From: Opitutia bacterium
Lineage (GTDB): Bacteria; Verrucomicrobiota; Verrucomicrobiia; Opitutales; Opitutaceae
Length of the DNA stretch: 64,000 nucleotides
Assembly (NCBI GenBank): GCA_016217545.1
Contig: JACRHT010000002.1
Span: 372,001 to 436,000 of the forward strand
Direction of reading: 5' to 3'
The notes under the pieces were generated by a model. It saw only the letters and a list, made by a program, of their open reading frames with translations, made no database searches and was not told the DNA's origin. Of the stretch, positions 39,416-48,360 are shown one piece after another (position 1 is the first letter of the stretch; each line of letters opens with the position of its first letter). The position numbers and the translations under genes were made by a program.

Positions 39416-40749
39416 TCGCTCCGCTCACTCCGAATACCCAGGCCATCCTGCTCCTCACCGCCCCGCTGGAGGTTGGGCGTAGCGCGTCGGCGGCGGACAT
39501 TCTCAGCCTCGGCGAATACAACCGGCTGGCCCGACTGCTTCGCCAGGGGCAGCGGCAACCGGCCGACCTGATCGGATCCGATGCGACCGCCGTCCTCGCG
39601 TTGTGCGGCCCGGCTTTCGCGGGGTCACGCCTGCAGACCCTGCTGGGACGCGGCTTCCTGCTCAGCCAAGCCGTCGAGCGCTGGCATGCGCGCGCGATCT
39701 GGGTGATCAGCCGGGCGGACGCGACTTATCCTTCGCGGTTCAAGACCCGACTGAAGGAGGACGCCCCGCCGGTGGTCTACGGGTGCGGCGATCCGGCCTT
39801 GTTGGAGTCGGGCGGCTTCGCCGTCGTGGGCTCGCGGCACGTCGACGACGCGTTGCTCGAGTATACGGCGAAGGTCGGGCAATTGATTGCCCGGTCTGGA
39901 CGCAGCCTCGTGTCGGGTGGCGCCAGAGGCATCGACCAAGCGGCGATGCGCGGATCCGCGCAGGCTGGAGGAGTTACCGTCGGCGTGCTGGCCGACAGCC
40001 TCGAACGGGCGGCGCTCGCTCGAGAGCACCGCGAAGGATTGATGGATGGGCGACTCGTCCTGATTTCGCCCTGCGATCCGGCGGCGGGCTTCAACGTGGG
40101 GCACGCCATGCAGCGCAACAAACTGATCTACGCGTTGGCCGACGCCGCGTTGGTGGTCAGCAGCGATTTCAACAAAGGCGGCACGTGGGCCGGCGCGGTG
40201 GAGCAGTTGGAGCGGTATCACTGCGGGCCGCTCTTCGTGCGCCAAGACAGCGGCGCGGGCAAAGGCAACGAGGCGCTGTTGCGGAAAGGAGCATTGCCGT
40301 GGTCGGAACCCCACGACGCGCCGTCCTTCGACCTGCTGCTCGAAAAGGCCCGGCAGGCTGCGCTCGCTCCGGCGACGCAAGGCGCCCTGCCGCTCACGTT
40401 GGGCGAAGAGCCGGCAGCCTACCCGGAACTTTCCGCAACCGTGGCCGGCGAAAAGGACGGTTCCCAGGCGCGCGCTACACCGCCGCCTGCGTCCGCGGCG
40501 AAGCCCGCGCCCACCGCGGGTTCCGCGACCGCGCCCTCGCTTAGTCTACGCGTCCATGCCCACGACCTGCTTTTGAAAGAGCTGCAGGAGCCCCGCACCG
40601 AGGAGGAGATCGCGGAGCGATTGGGAATCCTGAAGGCGCAAGCCAAGGTCTGGATCAAGGAGTTGGTCGAAGCGGGCAGCCTCGCGAAAGTGAAGCAGAG
40701 CAAGCCCGCCCGGTTTCGCGCGATCGCGCAGAGCGATACCCTCGCCTGA
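39412..40749 (+). CDS. DprA-like Rossmann-fold protein
   Basis: 445 residues. The core resembles DprA/Smf: '[16 protein letters not shown]', '[19 protein letters not shown]' and '[18 protein letters not shown]'. DprA binds ssDNA and loads RecA during transformation; divergent relatives serve as antitoxin partners of phosphoribosyltransferases. The C-terminus has an Ala/Pro linker and a winged helix ('[20 protein letters not shown]'). Translational coupling to the helicase-PRTase gene (4-bp overlap) argues that they form one complex or a toxin-antitoxin pair. The N-terminal 110 residues resemble the extra N-terminal region of Smf proteins only loosely. hsdR starts 25 bp downstream. Confidence 0.85.
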   Translation: MIAPLTPNTQAILLLTAPLEVGRSASAADILSLGEYNRLARLLRQGQRQPADLIGSDATAVLALCGPAFAGSRLQTLLGRGFLLSQAVERWHARAIWVISRADATYPSRFKTRLKEDAPPVVYGCGDPALLESGGFAVVGSRHVDDALLEYTAKVGQLIARSGRSLVSGGARGIDQAAMRGSAQAGGVTVGVLADSLERAALAREHREGLMDGRLVLISPCDPAAGFNVGHAMQRNKLIYALADAALVVSSDFNKGGTWAGAVEQLERYHCGPLFVRQDSGAGKGNEALLRKGALPWSEPHDAPSFDLLLEKARQAALAPATQGALPLTLGEEPAAYPELSATVAGEKDGSQARATPPPASAAKPAPTAGSATAPSLSLRVHAHDLLLKELQEPRTEEEIAERLGILKAQAKVWIKELVEAGSLAKVKQSKPARFRAIAQSDTLA

Positions 40750-40774
40750 AGACGCGCACTCGCGCCGAACCCTG

Positions 40775-43700
40775 ATGCTCACCGAAGACCAACTCGAACA
40801 GCAGTGCCTCGGCTGGTTCCGCGACGGCGGCTGGGAGACGGTCTTCGGTCCCGACCTCGCCCCCGACGGCATCGCACCGGAGCGCGCGAACTATCGCGAG
40901 GTGGTCTTGGTCGGTCGGCTCCAGCGCTCGCTGGCGCGACTCAATTCCGGCGTGCCCGCGGCCGTGCTCGAAGAGGCGGTGCAGCGCATGCTCAAGCTTG
41001 ATCACCCGGTCGCCGAGCAGCGCAATCGCGACTTTCACCGACTGCTGCTCTCCGGCCTCAAGGTCAGCTGGCGCGAGGGCGACACGGTCAAACACGAGGA
41101 CCTGCGGTTGGTGGACTTCGCCAACCTCGACGCCAACGAATTCCTCGTCGTCAACCAGTTCGCGATCAAGGGACCAAACAAGACGCGCCGCCCGGATATT
41201 GTCGCCTTCCTCAACGGCCTGCCACTCGCGCTCATCGAGCTGAAGAACCCGGCCGACGAACAGGCTGACGTGTGGAAAGCTTATCAGCAGCTCCAGACCT
41301 ACAAGGAGGAGATTGCCGATATCTTCGACTACAACGAAGCCCTCATCGTCAGCGACGGCTTTACCGCCCGCATCGGCTCGCTCACCGCCGATCAGGAGCG
41401 CTTCATGCCGTGGCGCACGATCAAGAGCGAAGACGACAACCCGGTGCTGGAGTTTGAGGCGGAGAAGATCGTGCGCGGGTTCTTCGACCGGGAGCTGTTC
41501 CTCGACTACCTCAAACACTTCATCCTCTTCGAACAGGATGGCGACCGGCTCGTGAAGAAGATCGCGGGCTATCACCAGTTCCATGCCGTCCGGGAGGCGG
41601 TGCGAGTGACCGTGATTGCCTCCTCCCCGCCCGAGGCCAACCGCACCGAGGAATCGCGCGCGCCCTATGGCAAGGAGGTCGTGCCGGGGTCGCGGAAGGC
41701 CGGCGTCGTCTGGCACACGCAGGGCTCGGGAAAGAGCATCTCCATGGTTTGCTACGCCGGAAAGCTCATCCAGCAGCCGGAGATGAGAAACCCCACTTTC
41801 GTCGTCGTCACCGACCGCAACGACCTCGATGGCCAGCTCTACGAAACCTTCTGCGGCGCCCAGGAACTCCTCAAGCAGACCCCCGAGCAGGCCGACAGCC
41901 GCGAGGAGCTCCGCGCCAAACTCGCCTCGCGCCAGGCCGGCGGGATTATTTTCACCACGATCCAGAAGTTCGCTCTCGGCGAGGGCGAGGCCCGGCACCC
42001 GGCTCTCTGCGAGCGCAGCAACGTCGTCGTTATCTCCGACGAGGCCCATCGCAGCCAATACGGCCTCAAGGCGCGGCTCAACACCAAGACCGGCCAATAC
42101 GTCTACGGCTTCGCCAAGCACCTCCGCGACGCCCTGCCCGGCGCGTCCTTCATCGGCTTCACCGGCACGCCCATCGAAAGCGACGACCGCGACACCCGCG
42201 CCGTCTTCGGCGACTACATCAGTATCTACGACATCGAGGACGCCAAGGCGGACGGCGCCACCGTCGGCATCTTCTACGAAAGCCGCCTCGCTAAGCTCGA
42301 CGTCAACCGCGCCGAGATCGAAAAGCTCAGCGCCGAGGTCGAGGAGCTCGTCGACGAGGAGGACGAGTCTCAGCGCGAGAAAACCAAGGGCACCTGGTCG
42401 ACCCTCGAAAAACTCGTCGGCGCCAAGGAGCGCATCGAGGAAATCGCCGCCGATGTCGTCGCCCATTTCGAGAGCCGCAACGCCGTCATGCCGGGCAAAG
42501 CGATGATCGTCGGCATGAGCCGCGACATCTGCGCCCGCCTCTACGCCGCCATCGTCGCCCTCCGCCCCAACTGGCACGATGCCGATATCGAGAAGGGGGC
42601 GATCAAGGTCGTGATGACCGGCAACGCGACCGACGACAAAGCGCTCCAGCCCCACGTCACCACCAAGCGCCAGAAAAAGCGCATCGAAAAACGCTTCAAG
42701 AACCCGGCCGATTCGCTCCGCCTCGTGATCGTGCGCGACATGTGGCTGACCGGCTTCGACGCCCCGTGCTGCCACACGATGTATGTCGATAAGCCGATGA
42801 AGGGCCACAACCTCATGCAGGCCATCGCCCGCGTGAACCGCGTATTCAAGGACAAGCCCGGCGGCCTCGTGGTGGACTACATCGGCATCGCCAACGACCT
42901 GAAGGCCGCGCTCAAGACTTACACCGATTCCAAGGGCAAAGGCGCCCCCAGCCGCGATGCCGGGGAGTTTCTCGACGTCCTTCGCGCCAAGCTGGACGCC
43001 TGCCGCTCCCTCTTCCACGGCTTCGACTATTCCAGCTACGAGACGAGCCCTGTGGCCCTGCTCGTGCCGGCCGCGAACCACATCCTCGGCCTGAAGGACG
43101 GCAAGAAGCGTTTCCTCGATCTCGTGACCGCCATCACCCGCGCGTTCGCCCTCTGCGGCACCCTCGACGAAGCCGAGGAACTGCGCACCGAGATCGCCTT
43201 CTTCAGCGCGGTGAAAGCCGCGATCGTGAAATACACCGCCGTGGACCGGAAGCTGACCGAGGCCGAAAAACACTCCGCGCTCCGCCGCATCCTCGACAAC
43301 GCCGTCGTCTCCGAAGGTGTCGAAGACATCTTCGCTCTGGCCGGCCTGAAGAAACCCAACCTCGGCCTGCTCTCGCAGGAGTTTCTGGAGGATGTCCGCG
43401 CCATGCCGCAAAAGAACCTCGCGGTGGAGTTGCTGGAAAAACTCCTGCGCGACGAGATCAAGGCCCACACGCGCACCAACGTCGTCCTCCAGAGAAAATT
43501 CGGCGACCGCCTGCTCGACGCGCTGCGCAAATACCACAACCGCGCCATCGAAACCGCGCAGGTAATCGAGGAGCTTCTCCAAATGGCCGGCGATTTCAAA
43601 GACGCCCTCAGCCGCAACGAGGAGCTCGGCCTGTCCCTGGATGAAATCGCCTTCTACGACGCGTTGGCCGAGCGCCCCGAGGTCCTCCAGACGATGGGCG

Positions 43701-43918
43701 ACGCCACGCTCAAGCAGCTCGCCACCGAGCTGACGGAGCAACTCCGCCGCAGCACGACGGTCGACTGGCAGGTGCGCGACAGCGTGCGCGCCAAGATGCG
43801 CATCCTCATCAAGCGCCTCCTCAAAAAATACAAATACCCGCCCGAAGGACAGGACGACGCCGTCGCCCGCGTGCTCGAGCAAGCCGAGGCACTCGCCGAC
43901 GAATGGAGCAGCAACTAG
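40775..43918 (+). CDS. hsdR: Type I restriction endonuclease subunit
   Basis: 1047 residues. The N-terminal PD-(D/E)xK nuclease has 'RRPDIVAFLNGLPLALIELK' near residues 138-157. The SF2 translocase follows with Walker A 'HTQGSGKSISM' near 313, 'VVISDEAHRSQYG' near 421 and 'FIGFTGTPIES'. A long helical C-terminus for HsdM contact ends the protein. It cuts unmodified DNA at a distance after ATP-driven translocation. No truncation or lost motif is seen, so the RM system looks active. It is separated from hsdM/hsdS by six intervening genes on the same strand, instead of being adjacent. Confidence 0.96.
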   Translation: MLTEDQLEQQCLGWFRDGGWETVFGPDLAPDGIAPERANYREVVLVGRLQRSLARLNSGVPAAVLEEAVQRMLKLDHPVAEQRNRDFHRLLLSGLKVSWREGDTVKHEDLRLVDFANLDANEFLVVNQFAIKGPNKTRRPDIVAFLNGLPLALIELKNPADEQADVWKAYQQLQTYKEEIADIFDYNEALIVSDGFTARIGSLTADQERFMPWRTIKSEDDNPVLEFEAEKIVRGFFDRELFLDYLKHFILFEQDGDRLVKKIAGYHQFHAVREAVRVTVIASSPPEANRTEESRAPYGKEVVPGSRKAGVVWHTQGSGKSISMVCYAGKLIQQPEMRNPTFVVVTDRNDLDGQLYETFCGAQELLKQTPEQADSREELRAKLASRQAGGIIFTTIQKFALGEGEARHPALCERSNVVVISDEAHRSQYGLKARLNTKTGQYVYGFAKHLRDALPGASFIGFTGTPIESDDRDTRAVFGDYISIYDIEDAKADGATVGIFYESRLAKLDVNRAEIEKLSAEVEELVDEEDESQREKTKGTWSTLEKLVGAKERIEEIAADVVAHFESRNAVMPGKAMIVGMSRDICARLYAAIVALRPNWHDADIEKGAIKVVMTGNATDDKALQPHVTTKRQKKRIEKRFKNPADSLRLVIVRDMWLTGFDAPCCHTMYVDKPMKGHNLMQAIARVNRVFKDKPGGLVVDYIGIANDLKAALKTYTDSKGKGAPSRDAGEFLDVLRAKLDACRSLFHGFDYSSYETSPVALLVPAANHILGLKDGKKRFLDLVTAITRAFALCGTLDEAEELRTEIAFFSAVKAAIVKYTAVDRKLTEAEKHSALRRILDNAVVSEGVEDIFALAGLKKPNLGLLSQEFLEDVRAMPQKNLAVELLEKLLRDEIKAHTRTNVVLQRKFGDRLLDALRKYHNRAIETAQVIEELLQMAGDFKDALSRNEELGLSLDEIAFYDALAERPEVLQTMGDATLKQLATELTEQLRRSTTVDWQVRDSVRAKMRILIKRLLKKYKYPPEGQDDAVARVLEQAEALADEWSSN

Positions 43919-43947
43919 CGCGCAGACACTTCAACCGCCATCCCCCC

Positions 43948-44256
43948 ATGCCCAACCGCGCCTTCACCAAAAAGCCCAAGGAGAAATCGGAAGACTATCA
44001 CGGCGCCGCCCAGCTGAATTGGCTGCCTCCGGCGTTTTCTCCAGGCAGCACCGCGACTGTCCCAAAGTCCATCAACCTCGACATGACCTTCGAGGAGGCC
44101 CTCAAGTTCTCCGTCGCCGTGCAGAGCTGCGTGCAGGCCCTCAACCGTTACAACCGCGCCACCAAGGCCGGCCGCGACATGGGCCTCGGCCTTTGCATCA
44201 AGTTTGATGTGAAACAGGTGACGGTAATGGAAAGCCGAACGGAGGCCAGCGGATGA
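43948..44256 (+). CDS. Small conserved-looking protein following hsdR
   Basis: 102 residues of unknown function. The N-terminus is basic ('PNRAFTKKPKEKSEDYHG') and the C-terminal part is a helix 'FEEALKFSVAVQSCVQALNR' followed by 'GLGLCIKFDVKQVTV'. There is no signal peptide or membrane segment. It starts 29 bp after hsdR, and its stop overlaps the next start (ATGA, 44253-44256), so the three distal genes are translated together. Position alone suggests an accessory role for the restriction system. Confidence 0.6.
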   Translation: MPNRAFTKKPKEKSEDYHGAAQLNWLPPAFSPGSTATVPKSINLDMTFEEALKFSVAVQSCVQALNRYNRATKAGRDMGLGLCIKFDVKQVTVMESRTEASG

Positions 44257-44576
44257 CCACCCACGAACGGGCACTCCAAATCTATCCGGTGCTCATCGCC
44301 GCAGCGCACAACCGGCAGGTGCTGAACTACAAAATCGTTGGCGGGTTGATCGGTGTGCCGGCACAAGGCTTGGCCAACCATCTTGGCCACATCATGCGCT
44401 ACTGCGAACGAGCCGGGCTGCCTCCGCTCACTGCTCTTGTAGTGTAGAGAAGCTCGGGGCGTCCGGGACGCGGTCTCGTAAGCGTCAGGGATCTCAACCG
44501 AGACATCGAACGCGTCTTTTCATATCCATGGTTCCGACGTGCGCCACTGACCATTGCCGACCTGCGACGAAACTAG
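44253..44576 (+). pseudogene. Small gene interrupted by an in-frame TAG codon
   Basis: The frame from ATG 44253 encodes 64 residues ending '...GLPPLTALVV', then a TAG at 44445-44447. The same frame then continues RSSGRPGRGLVSVRDLNRDI and so on to a second stop (TAG) at 44574-44576. The post-stop part looks like genuine protein ('DIERVFSYPWFRRAPLTIAD'). A full-length protein would have about 107 residues. The N-terminal half is helical with a helix-turn-helix look ('VGGLIGVPAQGLANHLGHI'). The interruption may be a recent nonsense mutation, a sequencing error or true recoding. Its 3' end overlaps the next gene by 49 bp. Confidence 0.7.
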
Positions 44577-45175
44577 GCGTCTGCGCGTCGAAGCCGCAAC
44601 GCAGCTCGGCGTCGCTTGAAGAAGTTGTCGCTGACTATCAGGAGCGCCGTCTGCCCGCCGAGCAGGCGTATCTCCGGCACTATCGGGAAAGCCCGTCGCT
44701 TCGAGCCGCGATCGAGGAAGCCGCAATGGCCCGGCTGCCGAACGGCAAGCGATTCTCCCACCAGCGGCGAATTCCCGCAGCCAGCTTGCACGCGTTCACG
44801 AATCGGTTGCTGGCGAGCCAAGCCCACGTGCGCCGCTGCCAAAATTTCTCCGCTCTGGTTCAGCTACTCCGTGACCAAGGCCGGGGTATTCCTCGCATCG
44901 GAGCCCTCACCCTCTACGACACCGCACATCGCTTGGGAGCCTATCTCGGACTCAGCCCCGACAGAGTCTACCTCCACGCCGGTGTGCGTCGCGGTGCCGC
45001 CGCCCTCGGCCTCGATCATCGTGCCTCCACATTGCCCAAGGCCGCCTTCCCCCGTGAATTCCAGCACCTCTCGCCGGAACAGATCGAGGATTGTCTCTGC
45101 ATCTACAAAGCGGCTCTCGAAAAACTCGCCTTGCCAAGTCCGCCCCCCTCCAACCCCGCTGCTTCGCGCTCCTAA
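44528..45175 (+). CDS. Hypothetical protein with HhH-like segment, end of defence cluster
   Basis: 215 residues, no named family recognised. Residues about 40-75 are charged helices. 'GRGIPRIGALTLYDTAHRLG' (about 117-136) looks like a helix-hairpin-helix DNA-binding or structural motif and is followed by 'YLGLSPDRVYLHAGVRRGA'. The C-terminus is Pro/Ser-rich. ATG 44528 is the only start available in the frame and lies inside the 3' end of the preceding interrupted gene. It is the last co-directional gene after hsdR, and the cluster boundary follows at about 45.2 kb. Confidence 0.6.
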   Translation: MVPTCATDHCRPATKLGVCASKPQRSSASLEEVVADYQERRLPAEQAYLRHYRESPSLRAAIEEAAMARLPNGKRFSHQRRIPAASLHAFTNRLLASQAHVRRCQNFSALVQLLRDQGRGIPRIGALTLYDTAHRLGAYLGLSPDRVYLHAGVRRGAAALGLDHRASTLPKAAFPREFQHLSPEQIEDCLCIYKAALEKLALPSPPPSNPAASRS

Positions 45176-45221
45176 TTTCGGGCGCACGCAGCGCCGCAGC
45201 ACCGCTTCAGATCATAGGAGC

Positions 45222-45384
45222 CAGCTTCGCGACTCTGCTCCCGCGCCGGTCGCGTCGCCGTCCTCCTTCGGCAAGTTCAACCTCAGGCGCATCGTGCCAC
45301 GCCATTCCGGCAATCCCGTGCAGCCGTGCGTCCAAAGTGCGCTGGAAACGCAGCGGGGACCCGCGCGCGGGCTCCTGATTTGTT
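45222..45384 (+). pseudogene. Decayed C-terminal fragment, paralogous to the gene at 48361
   Basis: In one frame the stretch encodes 'FGKFNLRRIVPRHSGNPVQP' and 'CVQSALETQRGPARGLLI', which aligns without gaps to the C-terminus of the protein encoded at 48361-49065 ('FGHFNLWRIAVEYPANPVPP', 'CIHRAPETDPGEVRLLLI'). About half of the residues match. The stop codon of the intact copy is lost here, and nothing resembling the N-terminal 190 residues is present. It marks a scar at the right boundary of the defence cluster. Confidence 0.65.
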
Positions 45385-45442
45385 GGACGCCCCGCCGCAG
45401 TCGCTTCTCGCCTCGCTGACCCGCCTGCGTTTTTCTCCCGCG

Positions 45443-47503
45443 ATGCGTCCCCTCGCCTTGCTTGCCCCCTTGGCGTTGGCGTGCGGCACGGCTCTCGCCC
45501 AGCCGGCCGCACCCGCCGAGCCTCCGGTCAAACTCGCTGACTTCGTCGTCACGCCCAGCCGCTACAGCGTCTCGCGTGAAGGCGACGGCTCCAAAGCCAC
45601 GCTGACCCGCGCCGACCTCGAATCGCTCCCGCAGGTCGGCGAGGACCTTTTCCGCTCCATCGCGCGCCTGCCCGGCGTCGCCGCCGACGACTTCACCGCG
45701 AAATTCTGGGTGCGCGGCGCGCCGCAACGCCAGCTCCTCGTCCGCCTCGACGGCGCCGACCTCCTCGAACCGTTTCACCTCAAGGACGTCGACGGCGCGC
45801 TCTCCATCGTCGACCTCCGCGCCATCAGCCAACTCGATCTCATGACCGGCGGCTTCAACGCCGACTTCGGCAACCGCGCCGCGGCCGTGCTCACGATGGA
45901 CACACTCTCGCCCACCGCCGCCACGCCGCACTATTCCGCCGGCCTCAGCGTCACGAGCATGCGCGCCGGCACCGCGGGAACGTTCGCCGAGGGACGCGGA
46001 CGCTGGTTCGCCAGCGTGCGCCGCGGCTATCCCGATCTCGCGCTCAAGCTCGAAGGCCGTGCCGAGGAGATTTTTCCCCGCTACTGGGATGCCTACGCGA
46101 AAACCGAATTCGACCTCTCGTCCGCGCACACTGTTTCGCTGCACCTGCTCCACTCCGGCGACACGCTGCGCATCGAGAACCCCGACGGTCCCGACCTCCA
46201 TTCCAGCTACGACAGCGACTACGCCTGGGCGCGCTGGCGCGCGACGTGGTCCGAGCGCGTCTCCTCCGAAACCGTCCTCGCGCAATCGTGGCTCGCGTGG
46301 CGGCGCGACGGCGCCGGCATCTACCTCCCGCGCTACCGGCTCGAACTCCGCGACCGCCGCTCGCTCGCCGCGACTGCGCTGCGACAGGACTGGAACATCG
46401 CCGATTCCGGCCAACTCCTCGTCCGCGCCGGCTGGCAACTCGGCCGCGACCGCGCCGAGTATTCCTATCACCTCTATCGCGAGGACGCCGTCGTCGTGAA
46501 CGGCGTCGTCACCGCCGTGCCGCGCACGATCAACCTCGCGCCCGCACCCGACAACGACGCCGCCGGCGCGTTCGTCGCCACGCGCTACGCCGTCGCTCCG
46601 TCCGTCGCGGTCGAGCCCGGCCTGCGTTTCGACCGCAACAGCGCGACCGGCGACCGCGACTGGAGCCCGCGCCTCAATGCCGCCTGGCAACTCGCACCGC
46701 GCACCACGCTCCGCGCCGCGTGCGGAGCCTACGCGCAGGCGCAGGGCGCGCACGAGCTCGCCGTGTCGTTTGGCGACGACAAGTTCCACCCGTCCGAGAA
46801 AGCCGAGCATCGCGTGATCGGTCTCGAGCAGCGGCTGCCCGGCGACGTGAATTTCCGCGTCGAAGCCTACGAGCGCCTCACGCACGATCCGCGCCCGCAG
46901 TGGTTCAACCGCTACGACACCTACGGCATCTTTCCGGAAGCGCAGACCGACCGCATCCTGCTCGCGCCGACGCGCGCCCACGCGCGCGGACTCGAGTTGA
47001 TCGCACGGCGGCGCGGTCACGGCGCGCTTGATTGGAGCGCGAGCTACGCGCTCTCCCGCGCGACGCAGGACGTCGGCGGCGCGACCTTGCCGGCCGCGCG
47101 CGACCAGCGCCACGCGTTCTACGCCGACGCGACCTACCGGCTCGGCAAATTCTGGAGCTTCGGCGCGGCGTGGCAGTATCACACCGGCTGGCCGACGACC
47201 GCGGTGAACTACACCATCGTGCCGCTCGCCAGCGGCAGCCGCACGCTCGTGCGCAGTTTCGGCCCGACGCTCGCGCAGCGGCTGCCTGACTATCACCGGC
47301 TCGACCTGCGCGCGAGTCGCACGATCCCGCTGCGCCGCGGCGTGCTGACAGTATTCGTCGACGTCTTCAACGCCTATGACCGCGCCAACCCGATCGCCTA
47401 CGACTACGACCCGAGCATCGTGAGCGGCGCCGTGCGCGACGGAAAGAAGCCGCGCGACATGCTCCCAATCGTCCCGACGCTCGGCATCAGCTGGGAGGGT
47501 TGA
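45443..47503 (+). CDS. TonB-dependent outer membrane receptor
   Basis: 686 residues. The signal peptide 'RPLALLAPLALACGTALA' is followed by 'VKLADFVVTPSRYSV', the usual start of Opitutaceae receptors. A plug domain with 'VGEDLFRSIARLPGVAADDF' and a C-terminal beta-barrel ending '...PTLGISWEG' follow. Receptors of this kind import ligands such as metal chelates, cobalamin or oligosaccharides using TonB energy. The ligand cannot be told from sequence alone, and no transport partner is adjacent. The start is chosen at 45443 because the signal peptide begins there. Confidence 0.88.
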   Translation: MRPLALLAPLALACGTALAQPAAPAEPPVKLADFVVTPSRYSVSREGDGSKATLTRADLESLPQVGEDLFRSIARLPGVAADDFTAKFWVRGAPQRQLLVRLDGADLLEPFHLKDVDGALSIVDLRAISQLDLMTGGFNADFGNRAAAVLTMDTLSPTAATPHYSAGLSVTSMRAGTAGTFAEGRGRWFASVRRGYPDLALKLEGRAEEIFPRYWDAYAKTEFDLSSAHTVSLHLLHSGDTLRIENPDGPDLHSSYDSDYAWARWRATWSERVSSETVLAQSWLAWRRDGAGIYLPRYRLELRDRRSLAATALRQDWNIADSGQLLVRAGWQLGRDRAEYSYHLYREDAVVVNGVVTAVPRTINLAPAPDNDAAGAFVATRYAVAPSVAVEPGLRFDRNSATGDRDWSPRLNAAWQLAPRTTLRAACGAYAQAQGAHELAVSFGDDKFHPSEKAEHRVIGLEQRLPGDVNFRVEAYERLTHDPRPQWFNRYDTYGIFPEAQTDRILLAPTRAHARGLELIARRRGHGALDWSASYALSRATQDVGGATLPAARDQRHAFYADATYRLGKFWSFGAAWQYHTGWPTTAVNYTIVPLASGSRTLVRSFGPTLAQRLPDYHRLDLRASRTIPLRRGVLTVFVDVFNAYDRANPIAYDYDPSIVSGAVRDGKKPRDMLPIVPTLGISWEG

Positions 47504-47589
47504 GCCCCCCGTGTCGATTGTGGTGCCAATTTCCGGCGAGCCGGCCAAGGATGCTACGCAACAACCTCGATTTTCATCCGACTTACTCC

Positions 47590-48345
47590 ATGCCTGACTT
47601 CACTCACTTCATCTTCGTCGACTTCGAAAACGTGCAGGACGTGGACCTCGCGCTCGCCAAGGAAAAGCCCGTGCATGTCACGCTTCTCATCGGAGCAAAG
47701 CAGACCAAGGTGCCGGTCAAGCTCGCCACGCAGCTCCACACCTTCGCGGCTCAGGTGACGCCCGTCGAAGTCGGCGGCTCCGGACGCAACGCGCTCGATT
47801 TAACGCTCGCCATGTATCTCGGACGCGAAATCGAGCGGCACCCACAGGCGAACTACGTCATCGTTTCCCGCGACCAGGATTTCGATCCCATGGTTACGCA
47901 CCTGACGAGCGCCGGCGCACGCGTCGAGCGCGTCCCGAGCTTTGCGGCCGTATCCGCATTCGCGTCCGCTCGGAAATCGGTGCGTCCAGCCCGGGCAGCG
48001 CGGACGCACGCTCCGAAGCCGCACGCGCGTCCCTCGGCTTATTCCCCCGCCAAACCGCCGACTTCCGCCGCCGCAGCGAAACCGACCGACACCCCGCTCC
48101 CGCCGCGCATCGGCATGGACGTCATCCCGGACCTCGCGCGGCGCCAAAATGCCATTTTCGCCCGACTCTCCAACCCCACGAACAAGAACCGGCCCACGAC
48201 GCAGAAAGCGCTCGCAGCCCATCTGCGGGCGGCGCTCGGCAACAACGCCGCCGAGGCGGACGTGGCCGCGTTGCTGGCGGCGCTTGAGGCGCGACGCGTG
48301 TTGTCGATCGATGCGCAGAAGCGGGTTGTCTACGCGCACCGCTAG
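47590..48345 (+). CDS. PIN-like/NYN-domain predicted ribonuclease
   Basis: 251 residues. Residues 1-120 have the PIN/NYN acidic pattern: 'HFIFVDFENVQDVDLAL', 'GRNALDLTLAMYLG' and 'NYVIVSRDQDFDPMVTHL', with the four expected Asp/Asn metal ligands. A Pro/Ala/Lys-rich linker (about 128-170) leads to a small helical C-terminal domain ('NRPTTQKALAAHLRAALG', 'LEARRVLSIDAQKRVVY') resembling a winged-helix RNA-binding module. NYN enzymes are metal-dependent RNases. The start MPDFTHFIFV (47590) is set by the first strand. The next gene begins 15 bp downstream. Confidence 0.75.
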   Translation: MPDFTHFIFVDFENVQDVDLALAKEKPVHVTLLIGAKQTKVPVKLATQLHTFAAQVTPVEVGGSGRNALDLTLAMYLGREIERHPQANYVIVSRDQDFDPMVTHLTSAGARVERVPSFAAVSAFASARKSVRPARAARTHAPKPHARPSAYSPAKPPTSAAAAKPTDTPLPPRIGMDVIPDLARRQNAIFARLSNPTNKNRPTTQKALAAHLRAALGNNAAEADVAALLAALEARRVLSIDAQKRVVYAHR

Positions 48346-48360
48346 CCCGTGGTGTTCGGC

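Noticed and set aside
40655-43882. A 1075-codon minus-strand frame opposite hsdR.
   Set aside because: It is a shadow of the GC-rich coding strand; hsdR on the plus strand has intact nuclease and translocase motifs.
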